Assembly: GCA_964459995.1 (NCBI GenBank)
Contig: CAYWOR010000004.1
Coordinates: 151,861-215,860 of the forward strand
Length of the DNA: 64,000 nucleotides
Direction of reading: 5' to 3'
DNA from: CAZSHG01 sp964459995
GTDB lineage: Bacteria > UBP14 > UBA6098
The position numbers and the translations under genes are program-made. Under the pieces are notes generated by a model that had not been told where the DNA came from, searched no databases, and saw only the letters and a program-made list of their open reading frames with translations. Of the stretch, positions 43,319-51,485 are shown piece by piece (positions within the stretch are counted from its first letter, which is position 1; the number at the start of each line of letters is the position of its first letter).

Positions 43319-45961
43319 TCAGAGTTCGTCGAGGGCTTTGCGAAGGTGCTCCATATCGGAAAAAACCTTCTCCCTCTGCTCTTTTGCACCCTCGACAACC
43401 TCCTTTGGGGCGTTGTCGATGAAAGAGCTATTTGCCAATTTTTTATCGATTCCAGATAAAACGCCTTCAAGGCGCGAAATCTCCTTTTGAAGACGCGCCT
43501 TTTCGGCGTCAAGATCGATCAGCCCTTCGAGGGGCAGATATATATAACTGTTATTAACAACCGCCGTGCCAACCGCGCCTTGTGGGCGAGAGTTTGAAAT
43601 CTCGACAGACTCCATTCTTCCGAGGGCTAAAATAATCGAGTTATATTTTTCAATTATATGGCTTTGGCCTTCGTCGATTGGGACGATAATGGCCTTGCCG
43701 GCTTTTTTGTTGCCGATTCCCGCTGTGTTTTTGATGTTTCTAAGAGCGGTTGAGATATTATCGACATATTCAAATTCTATTTCTGCACCGTCGTCGATAA
43801 GACAATGGTTGACTGTCGGCCAAGGTGCAACGATACAGGCCTGAGAACCGAGGCCATCCACGATCTTCTCTTTGAGTTTCTGCCATATTTCTTCCGTGAC
43901 GAAAGGAATGACAGGATGCCACAGCCGCAGGGTTTCTTCGAGAACATGGAAAGCGACCAATTGTGCATCACGTTCTTGTTCTGCAAAGCGATGTTTCACT
44001 GCTTCGAGATAGATATCGCAGAAATCGCTCCAGAAGAAATGGTAAAGCGTATTAACAGCCTCGTCGAGACGGTATGTCTGCAAGGCTTTTTCGGCTTTGT
44101 CTTTGGCTTTCTGAAGTTTCGAGAGTATCCATCTATCAATGAGATTCTTAGTTGGCGGATGGTGCAAATCACCGCGGGAGAAATCCTCATGGACATTTCC
44201 AAGAACTAATCTCGCGGCGTTCCAAAGCTTATTGCAGAAATTTCTTCCGGTGGCGAAACTTCCCATATCGATGAAAAGGTCCTGCCCCGCACCGGCTTGT
44301 GCAATAAGCGTGTAACGGAGGGCGTCTCTTCCGTATTGCTCGATGACTTCCAGCGGGTCGATACCGTTTCCGAGGGACTTGCTCATCTTGCGCCCCTGTG
44401 AATCGCGGACTGTTCCGTGAATATAAATGCTATGGAAGGGTGTCTCCCCCATAAAATGCTCGGAAGCCATTATCATCCGTGCAACCCAGAAGAAAATAAT
44501 TTCGCTGGCTGTGCAAAGGACGTCGGTGGGGAAGAAACGGCGAAGGTCTTCGGCCTCGATATCGGGCCATCCGAGGGTTGCGAAGGGCCATAGCCAAGAG
44601 CTGAACCATGTATCGAGAACATCGGTTTCCTGGCGTATATTTGTCGAACCGCATTTTGGGCATTCGGAGGGGTCTTCGCGGGAGACGATGGGATCGCCGT
44701 CGGCACAGTCTTCGCAATACCAAACCGGAATGCGATGTCCCCACCATAATTGTCTGCTTAGGCACCAGGGACGGATATTCTCAAGCCAGCTATAATAGAC
44801 GCCTGTCCAGCGTTCATTATAGAATTTGGATTTTCCGCGTCGAACGACAGCGAGAGCCGGTTCGGCGAGAGGTTTCATTTTTAGGAACCATTGGTCGGAA
44901 AGGAACGGCTCGACAAGCGTATCGCATCTATAGCAATGTCCGGCTGAGAGATCGTGGTCTTTGATTTTAACGAGCAATCCTCGTTTCTCCCACTCGGCGA
45001 CAATGGCGTCGCGCGCCTCGAAACGGGTCATACCTTCGAATTGGCCGCCGTTGGAGTTGATTTTGCCGTCGATTGTCAGAATGTTAAGAAATTGAAGCCT
45101 GTGCCTTTTGCCGATTTCGAAGTCGTTCGGGTCATGCGCTGGTGTGATTTTGACCGCGCCAGTGCCGAATTCCATATCGACATACTCGTCGGCGATAATT
45201 TTAAATTTCCGATCGAGGAAGGGGTGTTGAACCTCTTTGCTGATAAGATCTGCATATCTCGGGTCATTCGGATTGACTGCGACCGCGGTGTCGCCAAGCA
45301 TAGTTTCGGGGCGAGTTGTCGCACACTCGATAAACCCTCCATCGACGAGGGGGTATTTGAAAAACCATAACTTTCCCTTCATCGGCTGATGTTCAGCCTC
45401 TTCGTCGGAAAGTGCGGTTTTACAGCTTGGGCACCAGTTAATTATGTATTTTCCGCGATGAATAAGCCCCTCTTCGTATAGCCGAACGAAAGCCTCGCGG
45501 ACAGCGCGAGCATAGCCGTCGTCGAGGGTAAATCTCTCGCGGGACCAATCGCAACTGCATCCAAGTTCTTTAAGCTGGTCGATGATTCGTCCGCCCTTGG
45601 TTGTTTTCCATGCCCACAAGCGTTTTTCGAACTCCTCACGGCCGATTTCTTCTTTGGTTTTACCCTCTTTGGCGAGCTCCTGAACAACCATATGCTGAGT
45701 CGCGATTCCGGCGTGGTCTGTGCCCGGAAGCCAAAGGGTGGCGAGACCCTTCATTCTCGCTCTACGTATTAGAACATCTTGAATGAGGTTGTTAAGCGCA
45801 TGTCCGACATGCAGAATGTCCGTCACGTTTGGCGGTGGAATAACAATAGTATAGGCCTTTTCGGAGTCAGAAGGCTTAAAGAAACCGTTATCGTTCCACC
45901 ATTGGTTCCATTTTGCTTCGGCGGATTTGGGGTCGTATGTCTTATCGAGCATTATTGCCAT
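43319..45961 (-). CDS. valS: Valyl-tRNA synthetase
   Basis: 880 residues, full length. HIGH-type motif PPPNVTDILHVGHAL, editing domain with ATTRPETMLGDTAVAVNP and GTGAVKITPAHDPNDFE, KMSKS loop at GRKMSKSLGNG, and the C-terminal coiled coil (DLDAEKARLQKEISRLEGVL) typical of ValS. It contains a zinc-knuckle-like CPKC. Probably co-transcribed with the downstream foldase genes. Confidence 0.97.
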   Translation of the reverse strand: MAIMLDKTYDPKSAEAKWNQWWNDNGFFKPSDSEKAYTIVIPPPNVTDILHVGHALNNLIQDVLIRRARMKGLATLWLPGTDHAGIATQHMVVQELAKEGKTKEEIGREEFEKRLWAWKTTKGGRIIDQLKELGCSCDWSRERFTLDDGYARAVREAFVRLYEEGLIHRGKYIINWCPSCKTALSDEEAEHQPMKGKLWFFKYPLVDGGFIECATTRPETMLGDTAVAVNPNDPRYADLISKEVQHPFLDRKFKIIADEYVDMEFGTGAVKITPAHDPNDFEIGKRHRLQFLNILTIDGKINSNGGQFEGMTRFEARDAIVAEWEKRGLLVKIKDHDLSAGHCYRCDTLVEPFLSDQWFLKMKPLAEPALAVVRRGKSKFYNERWTGVYYSWLENIRPWCLSRQLWWGHRIPVWYCEDCADGDPIVSREDPSECPKCGSTNIRQETDVLDTWFSSWLWPFATLGWPDIEAEDLRRFFPTDVLCTASEIIFFWVARMIMASEHFMGETPFHSIYIHGTVRDSQGRKMSKSLGNGIDPLEVIEQYGRDALRYTLIAQAGAGQDLFIDMGSFATGRNFCNKLWNAARLVLGNVHEDFSRGDLHHPPTKNLIDRWILSKLQKAKDKAEKALQTYRLDEAVNTLYHFFWSDFCDIYLEAVKHRFAEQERDAQLVAFHVLEETLRLWHPVIPFVTEEIWQKLKEKIVDGLGSQACIVAPWPTVNHCLIDDGAEIEFEYVDNISTALRNIKNTAGIGNKKAGKAIIVPIDEGQSHIIEKYNSIILALGRMESVEISNSRPQGAVGTAVVNNSYIYLPLEGLIDLDAEKARLQKEISRLEGVLSGIDKKLANSSFIDNAPKEVVEGAKEQREKVFSDMEHLRKALDEL

Positions 45962-46016
45962 AATCTAAACAACTCACTTATCTTTGCTTATCCCACTTTG
46001 GGATAAATTCTGTGCA

Positions 46017-46044
46017 ATTTAATCTCTATAGTAATGATTGTCAA
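46017..46044 (-). promoter_or_regulatory. Possible valS promoter
   Basis: Minus strand TTGACA (46044-46039), 16 bp, TTAAAT (46022-46017). A short hairpin TTATCCCA-CT-TTGGGATAA lies in the leader around 45987-46006. Confidence 0.4.
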
Positions 46045-46153
46045 GGTCGATTTGAGCTTATTCCATAGGCTTTCTTCAGGTCTTATGCTTCTGAGGGCTT
46101 TATGGTGGCCTATTTAAAAATAGAATTGACCTAATAATTATTGGAGTGTATTT

Positions 46154-46462
46154 TTGAATATGGTTAGCGAATTTACCAAACGTGTCATCGAAATTGTCTC
46201 TGGGATCCCACGCGGATTTGCGATGTCTTATGGCGCGGTTGCTCGAATGGCCGGCTCTCCGAGAGGTGCACGCCAGGTTGTGAGGATTCTTCGGTCATGC
46301 TCGGATAAACACGACCTCCCATGGCACCGAGTCGTCAATTCAAAGGGTGAAATAGCTTTTTCAGATCCATTTGCGCGAGATGAACAGCGTGCTCTTCTCG
46401 AATCGGAAGGCGTCAATTTCGATTCGACAGGACGAGTTGAAAAAAATTGCTTAGTGGAATAA
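46154..46462 (+). CDS. Alkyltransferase-like (ATL) protein
   Basis: 102 residues from a TTG at 46154 with GGAG 7 bases upstream; the in-frame ATG at 46160 is the alternative. It corresponds to the DNA-binding domain of O6-alkylguanine transferases (IPRGFAMSYGAVARMAG, RQVVRIL), but the active-site PCHRV is PWHRV (Trp57 in place of Cys), as in bacterial ATL proteins such as YbaZ. ATLs bind alkylated guanine and hand it to nucleotide excision repair; no alkyl transfer is expected. Confidence 0.88.
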   Translation: MNMVSEFTKRVIEIVSGIPRGFAMSYGAVARMAGSPRGARQVVRILRSCSDKHDLPWHRVVNSKGEIAFSDPFARDEQRALLESEGVNFDSTGRVEKNCLVE

Positions 46463-46493
46463 TTGTTCTGAATAGTTATTGTATTTTTGTAAA

Positions 46494-47021
46494 CTATAAT
46501 CTACTAAGATATTCTCGCCGTTTTGCTTCGTATTCTTCCTGGGTTATGATTCCGCTATCGAAAAGTTCCTTGAGTTGTTTGAGAGCTTCCATCGGCGAAA
46601 TTGTGCTTTCCGCAGTTGAATTGAAAAGGTCGGCAATCTTCCTTAGCATCTCGGCAAGCATCATCATCGGCTGTTTCTCGGGGATGCTCATTTCGAGGAA
46701 TCTGCTGTCGTTGATATGAATATTGCTCACGAGGCCCTCTGCCAAAGAGACTCTTTTGATGTCCTTTAGTGAGATACGCACAGGGTCTTCCATGGGGTTA
46801 TGAGCGATCATCTGATTTGGAGTCAGCACAGCGCCGTCTTTGGCGGAACCAAAAACGGTGTTATCAACGAGGAGAAGAACCTGCGAAGGCTGGACGCCTT
46901 CGGCATATGATTTTAAGACGTTATCGAGCTTTTTGCGGGGAATATTCGGCCAAAAATGAAATTTGTTGTGTATTGTTATCGCAGAGTATTCTTTGACGAT
47001 TCTTCTGATTCTGTCTTCCAT
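46494..47021 (-). CDS. SHOCT-domain protein
   Basis: 175 residues. The C-terminal 30 residues are a SHOCT motif (LKQLKELFDSGIITQEEYEAKRREYL). The N-terminal 110 residues look PH-like/beta-rich (VLLLVDNTVFGSAKDGAVLTPNQMIAHN, RISLKDIKRVSLAEGLVSN), a common combination in proteins that hold short PH-type (bPH/YokE-like) domains. Cytoplasmic; function unknown. Ribosome site GGAGG. A TATATT box for this strand lies at 47164-47169. Confidence 0.72.
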   Translation of the reverse strand: MEDRIRRIVKEYSAITIHNKFHFWPNIPRKKLDNVLKSYAEGVQPSQVLLLVDNTVFGSAKDGAVLTPNQMIAHNPMEDPVRISLKDIKRVSLAEGLVSNIHINDSRFLEMSIPEKQPMMMLAEMLRKIADLFNSTAESTISPMEALKQLKELFDSGIITQEEYEAKRREYLSRL

Positions 47022-47619
47022 GGATTCTTACCTCCTTTGAATAAGTAAATGTCAAATCTAAAGGAATGTAATTTGTCGAAGGATTTTTGTCAATACTCGA
47101 AATGCGATAGAGGCAAAGCATTTATCGGAGCACCTTCTAAGTTGTGCGAATGATTCTACGTCGAATATAGGTAAAATTGTATTGACCGAAAAGTCTGATC
47201 CGAATTAGCCCGTGAGTTTTGCCCACGGGCTTTTTCGGAATCGGGGTTGTCAAATCCACGAATGGAAATTGGGGTTATCGTGGACCTACCTTCAGGAGAG
47301 CCCTCTCCTTATGAAGAATCCCTTCTGGACGAACGTTCGGCGACAAGAGGAGGATTGGTCTTCAAGTCGATATCTACGCTCGTGAACAAAACCAAAAAGC
47401 TGAAGATGTCTCGCGAACAGCCGAGGTTCTTCTGGAACTTTCCGGCATACTAAGGATAAGGTTTAGCGCTTCCATTTCAAACGCAATTAACGAAAAAATA
47501 ACACGCAAAGGGCAATGAAATAATACGTAACAACCGCCGAGGTTTTATTCAACCTTCAGGTTTCTATTAGTTCTTTGTTCAAGAATAGAAGCGTAATTTC
47601 CAAAATTATCGAGTTGGGC
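47022..47619. other. Intergenic region with one hairpin and a possible gene remnant
   Basis: 598 bases. Contains a minus-strand -10 box (47164-47169), a strong hairpin at 47207-47231 with a T-run on the plus side, and a stretch at about 47315-47516 (plus strand) that reads without stops as a helical, protein-like sequence (RRIGLQVDIYAREQNQKAED...) but has no start codon or ribosome site. I treat the stretch as a possible decayed gene rather than a gene. Confidence 0.35.
47207..47235 (+). terminator. Terminator-like hairpin
   Basis: AGCCCGTG, 9-base loop, CACGGGCT then TTTT C. No obvious plus-strand gene feeds it directly; the nearest, at 46154-46462, is separated by a minus-strand gene. Confidence 0.55.
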
Positions 47620-49239
47620 TTAGTGGCTAAGCCCCTTTGAATCGAGGGTTTCACGGATTGATAGAAGTAATTCGTTTTTCGAATAGGGCTTTCTGAGAAT
47701 GCGGAGTCCGGCTTTTTCGATGATGTCTATAGACTCTTCATCGACAATCGAGCCGCTCATTATTAAGACCTGCAGAGAAGGCTTTAACTCCGCAAGCAAT
47801 TGATAGACTTCGTAGCCGTTTTTTCCGGGCATCATGTAGTCCAAAAGTGCCATGTCGATATCGGAAATGTTCGAATATGCTTCTTCGATTGCTCTTTTGC
47901 CGTTTTCAGCGGCTATAACGCTATAGCCGGAGCTTTCGAGGATTTCGACAGCGAGTTTTAGAAGCGCTGGATCGTCTTCGGCGACGAGTATTTTTTCTGT
48001 GCCGCCAAGGGCTTTTTTGACGGTATCCAGTTGAGATATATTCGTTGCCGGCTCAATTGCGGGGATGAAAATGTCGAAGATGGTTCCTTTCCCGGTTTCA
48101 CTTCTGACCTTAATAATGCCTTTGCCCGATTTAACCGCACCATAGACGTTTGGCAAGCCCAAACCTGTTCCTTTGCCCTGTGGCTTCGTCGTGAAGAATG
48201 GCTCGAATATTCTTTTAAGGGTCTCTTCGTCCATGCCGATACCGGTATCGCTAACTGATAAGACGATATAATCGCCGGCGATGAAATCGAAACCGGCAAT
48301 AGCTTCATAAAGACGTCTCATGGATGTTTTGACGGTTATTCTGCCGCCGTTAGGCATGGCATCGCGTGCATTTATGCACAGATTCATCAAGATTACTTCG
48401 ATTTGGTTTGGGTCGAAAAAAATCGGTTTCAGATCTCTACCAAGTTTGAGTTCTATTTCGACATTATCGCCGATTGTTTGGTTCAGCATTCGCGTGATGT
48501 TTGTGATTATCTCGTTGATTTTTATCTCTCTCGCGTTTGTTTGCTGTTTGAAACTGAAATTCAGGAGTTGCTTTGCAACGAAGGAGGCTCTTTCGCCGGC
48601 GAGGTTTATTTCATGGGCATAATCGTATTCTTTGGATTTTTTTGGGAGGATTTCCAGCAAGGTTTCTGAAAAGCCTCTAACTGCATGAAGGATGTTATTG
48701 AACTCGTGGGCGACACCGCTTGCGAGTTGCCCTACAGCTTCCATTTTACTTGCCTGCCTCATTTGCTCTTCGAGTAGAACACGCTCGGTGATGTCTATAA
48801 CATAAACGAGGAATTCCGAGTCAGGCATTCTGATTGAGTCTATGTTCCAAGAGCGGAATCTTTGGTCATCCTCGTAGAAGCTGACATCGAAAGATGCGGC
48901 GGTTTTGCCGGTTATTTTTGAGGCGAGATCGAGGTTGTTGCCGGTATTTACAATCTTATCGAGCAATTCGCCGGGCAAATCGTTTTTGTCCTGACCGGAA
49001 ATCCATCCGAATGTCTCGTTTGCTTCTTTAATCTGGCCTTTTGAGTCGATTATAACGATGCCGATAGGGGCATTTTCGAGATATGTGCGGTATTTCGCCT
49101 CGCTAATACGAAGAGCAAGGTCTATTTTGCGCTTCTCGAGCCATGCTTTAAGAATCAGGTATAAGGCCCAACCGATGATTGCACCGGTTATGACTGATGA
49201 AGCAATATAGTATATTTGGATTTCAATTTGGGTATCCAT
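47620..49239 (-). CDS. Hybrid sensor histidine kinase (TM-PAS-HisKA-HATPase-REC)
   Basis: 539 residues. One membrane segment (10-32), PAS domain (about 45-155, YRTYLENAPIGIVIIDSKG), HisKA with phospho-acceptor H178 (GVAHEFNNILHAVRGF), HATPase with N290 and the G boxes (SDTGIGMDEET, GKGTGLGL), and a C-terminal receiver with acidic EDD (421-423) and phospho-acceptor D467 (LLDYMMPG). Its start lies inside the upstream membrane-protein gene (52-base overlap), with GGAAG before the ATG. Likely phosphorelay partner: the NarL-type regulator at 50467-51120, by proximity. Confidence 0.93.
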   Translation of the reverse strand: MDTQIEIQIYYIASSVITGAIIGWALYLILKAWLEKRKIDLALRISEAKYRTYLENAPIGIVIIDSKGQIKEANETFGWISGQDKNDLPGELLDKIVNTGNNLDLASKITGKTAASFDVSFYEDDQRFRSWNIDSIRMPDSEFLVYVIDITERVLLEEQMRQASKMEAVGQLASGVAHEFNNILHAVRGFSETLLEILPKKSKEYDYAHEINLAGERASFVAKQLLNFSFKQQTNAREIKINEIITNITRMLNQTIGDNVEIELKLGRDLKPIFFDPNQIEVILMNLCINARDAMPNGGRITVKTSMRRLYEAIAGFDFIAGDYIVLSVSDTGIGMDEETLKRIFEPFFTTKPQGKGTGLGLPNVYGAVKSGKGIIKVRSETGKGTIFDIFIPAIEPATNISQLDTVKKALGGTEKILVAEDDPALLKLAVEILESSGYSVIAAENGKRAIEEAYSNISDIDMALLDYMMPGKNGYEVYQLLAELKPSLQVLIMSGSIVDEESIDIIEKAGLRILRKPYSKNELLLSIRETLDSKGLSH

Positions 49240-49910
49240 ATTAGACTTCCGAGAAGAACAATACTTGTTATAATAAACTTAATATTTAAATAAAGCCCTA
49301 TTGAGAAGGGCAAATACCGAGCAAGAGAAGTCCCCTGAAAAATGCCAATAAGTTCATAAATAGCTTTTGCAAAGATAATTACAATGATCTCGATGTTAAT
49401 TTTCTCTTCCTTTGTTAGCAATAAAGTAATACTATATACAGCTATTAAAATAAAGATAATACTTAATAAAGAAGTTGCGCTATCAATTGGGGCGTTTGAC
49501 TGAAAATGAAAAGAAAGAACTACACCGGAGAGTGCGACAAGAACTGAAAAAACTGAAAAGAGAATCAAGGGTTTTTTGTTAGTAACTAACTGACTTAATA
49601 ACGAAACAAACATGGCTATTACTACCGTCGAAATAAGGCCTTCAAAAATTGCTCCTGAACGCGGACTTCTATCGAAAATAAAAATCTGGCTATAGTCATA
49701 CAGAATATGGAGATACATATAAGTTAAGAAAAATATAATTGCTTTACTGAATGGTTGTTTATTTGTTTTTATAAATAAAAGAGGGGGGAAAAAGAATACG
49801 GATAGTCTTTTATCCCCCCATAACCTTTTGATATTCAGAACCATAAGGATATAGCATGTATCCCAAAGAATTTCTGATACAATTACAAGCCAAGTCAGCA
49901 AAATTACCAA
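49188..49910 (-). CDS. Multi-pass membrane protein coupled to the histidine kinase
   Basis: 240 residues, about seven hydrophobic segments, A+T-rich coding sequence. It has no recognised domain; topology and position suggest a membrane sensor module for the kinase (similar in layout to MASE/7TM input domains). It overlaps the kinase start by 52 bases in another frame and the upstream gene by 7 bases. A frameshift that split a single larger sensor kinase is the alternative reading, since the kinase itself begins with a membrane segment. Confidence 0.6.
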   Translation of the reverse strand: MVILLTWLVIVSEILWDTCYILMVLNIKRLWGDKRLSVFFFPPLLFIKTNKQPFSKAIIFFLTYMYLHILYDYSQIFIFDRSPRSGAIFEGLISTVVIAMFVSLLSQLVTNKKPLILFSVFSVLVALSGVVLSFHFQSNAPIDSATSLLSIIFILIAVYSITLLLTKEEKINIEIIVIIFAKAIYELIGIFQGTSLARYLPFSIGLYLNIKFIITSIVLLGSLIWIPKLKSKYTILLHQS

Positions 49911-50269
49911 GGCCTTGTTTTAATTTTACTATTTCTATCTGCGACAGTAACGGGCACAACCGAATTTTCGCCGGAAGCAACGGAAAGGGCGTTCACTTGA
50001 CTGCTGGACGAGGCTTTTTGCCATTCCTGATATTGGTCGAGATAGATGGCTTGCCCGGTTATTATTCCAAAGGTTACTGAGGTGAGGGCATCGAACTCGA
50101 CCTCGACTTCGTAGCTTATCTCGACACCGTAGGAACCTGAGAGATTACGAACCTCGTAGTCTTCGTATAACTCGGTGCCCACCGATGCTTCAAGCCATTG
50201 TGATTGTTCATCGACGCGATACTGGGTTCCTTTCGGCGCCGATGTAACTTCTCCAAGCACTCTGCACAT
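49904..50269 (-). CDS. Hypothetical protein, FecR-like beta pattern
   Basis: 121 residues with ribosome site AAAGGAG. No signal peptide. The pattern APKGTQYRVDEQSQWLEASVG..LYEDYEVRN followed by short strands recalls FecR-type domains but is too weak for assignment. A basic C-terminus ends DRNSKIKTRPW. First gene of the unit leading to the kinase; overlaps the membrane gene by 7 bases. Confidence 0.5.
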   Translation of the reverse strand: MCRVLGEVTSAPKGTQYRVDEQSQWLEASVGTELYEDYEVRNLSGSYGVEISYEVEVEFDALTSVTFGIITGQAIYLDQYQEWQKASSSSQVNALSVASGENSVVPVTVADRNSKIKTRPW

Positions 50270-50342
50270 AGCATCTCCTTTGTTGCGGCCATTCGGCCTG
50301 TTTGTGTTATTTTGCGCCCTAATCGGCCGTTAACTTATTAGT

Positions 50343-50371
50343 ATCATATTTATTTTGGAGTCTTAAATCAA
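50343..50371 (-). promoter_or_regulatory. Promoter of the sensor-kinase unit
   Basis: Minus strand TTGATT (50371-50366), 17 bp, TATGAT (50348-50343), about 70 bases before the ATG at 50269; the leader has a small GGCCGAATGGCC hairpin. Confidence 0.45.
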
Positions 50372-50466
50372 ATATTAGATGATAAATAGTTGCGGTTACA
50401 CGCTCTATTACGTGTATCTACTTAGTTCGTTTTTGAAGCAATGCCAATCATTTTAGGGATTAAAAA

Positions 50467-51120
50467 TCAGCCTTCGACTTGAATTATTCCCTCTTTGATG
50501 GCATATTTGATGAGGTCAGCGATGGAACGGCAACCGGTTTTTTTCATGATGTTCGCGCGATGGCTTTCTACGGTTCTTTTACTGATGTTCAATTTGTCCG
50601 CGATTTCCTGCGCGGAATTTCCTTCGGCCACCAATTGAACTACTTCGATCTCGCGTGCGCTCAGTGGGGAAGCATTTGAATCGTTGTGAAAAGCCTCCGG
50701 GTGCATCACATAATCGACTAAATACTCCGTGATTGCTGGGCTAATGAAGTTACGGCCTTCGCAAACCGATTTAAGGGCGACGAGAATATCCTGAGTCGCG
50801 TCGCTTTTAAGAACATAGCCGGAAGCGCCGGCTTTAAAGGCTTCGAAGATGATGTTTTTGCGAGAATGGACAGAGAGGATTATGATTTTGATTTCCGGCA
50901 TCGAGTTCCTGATCAGCTTCGTGGCGGTTATTCCGTTAAGCTCAGCCATACCGATGTCCATAATGATAATGTCGGGTTTCAGCGTCTGGGCCTTTTCCAT
51001 GGCCTCTCTTCCGGTAAGGGCTGTTCCTACGACTTCGTAGGTATCGACTTTGGCAATAATTGATTTTACGCCGTCGGTGATAATCGCATGATCGTCAGCG
51101 ATGAGTATTCTGGTCTTCAT
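50467..51120 (-). CDS. NarL/LuxR-family response regulator
   Basis: 217 residues. Receiver domain with acidic DD (9-10), phospho-acceptor D55 (IIIMDIGMAE) and switch Ser/Lys (LSVHSRK, VLKSD), then a LuxR HTH (LSAREIEVVQLVAEGNSAQEIADKLNISKRTVESHRANIMKKTG). Transcription factor. The nearest kinase is the hybrid at 47620-49239, on the same strand. Confidence 0.94.
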   Translation of the reverse strand: MKTRILIADDHAIITDGVKSIIAKVDTYEVVGTALTGREAMEKAQTLKPDIIIMDIGMAELNGITATKLIRNSMPEIKIIILSVHSRKNIIFEAFKAGASGYVLKSDATQDILVALKSVCEGRNFISPAITEYLVDYVMHPEAFHNDSNASPLSAREIEVVQLVAEGNSAQEIADKLNISKRTVESHRANIMKKTGCRSIADLIKYAIKEGIIQVEG

Positions 51121-51485
51121 CTGATAATCCTTCCAATTTGAGCATCATGGAAAAAGTTACAGCGATTTTGAGTCTCAGGGTTGATTTCATCTACTAACCA
51201 TTTACACAACCAAGCCCCGCGCAATCAACGGGGTTTTTGAAGTTAATCTCCGTATCATCGTATGTCAATGGATTTTTTTACGAAATGTGCGCGCAAACAC
51301 TATTTATTGTTACATCTTGAAAAGCGATATCTATTCGCTGAATTTGTTTTTATGTCAGTAATAAAACAACAATTATTCAGTAATAATACGGATTTACAAA
51401 GCCCTATATTTCAGCATTTTTTTACTGGATGCATTTGATCTCGTGTATCCGCATCGAGGGCCGAGTTCCCCTACTCCGCCCTCTT
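51121..51485. other. Intergenic region between fusA and the response regulator
   Basis: 365 bases. Two hairpins: CCCCG-N9-CGGGG followed by TTTTT at 51215-51238 (plus orientation), and an imperfect GAGGGC...GCCCTC followed by TTTT at 51455-51486. Both T-runs are on the plus strand although the flanking genes are on the minus strand. No coding frame seen. Confidence 0.5.

Noticed and set aside
45987..46006. Leader hairpin of valS considered as a T-box
   Set aside because: The leader is too short and lacks the T-box sequence and specifier stem.
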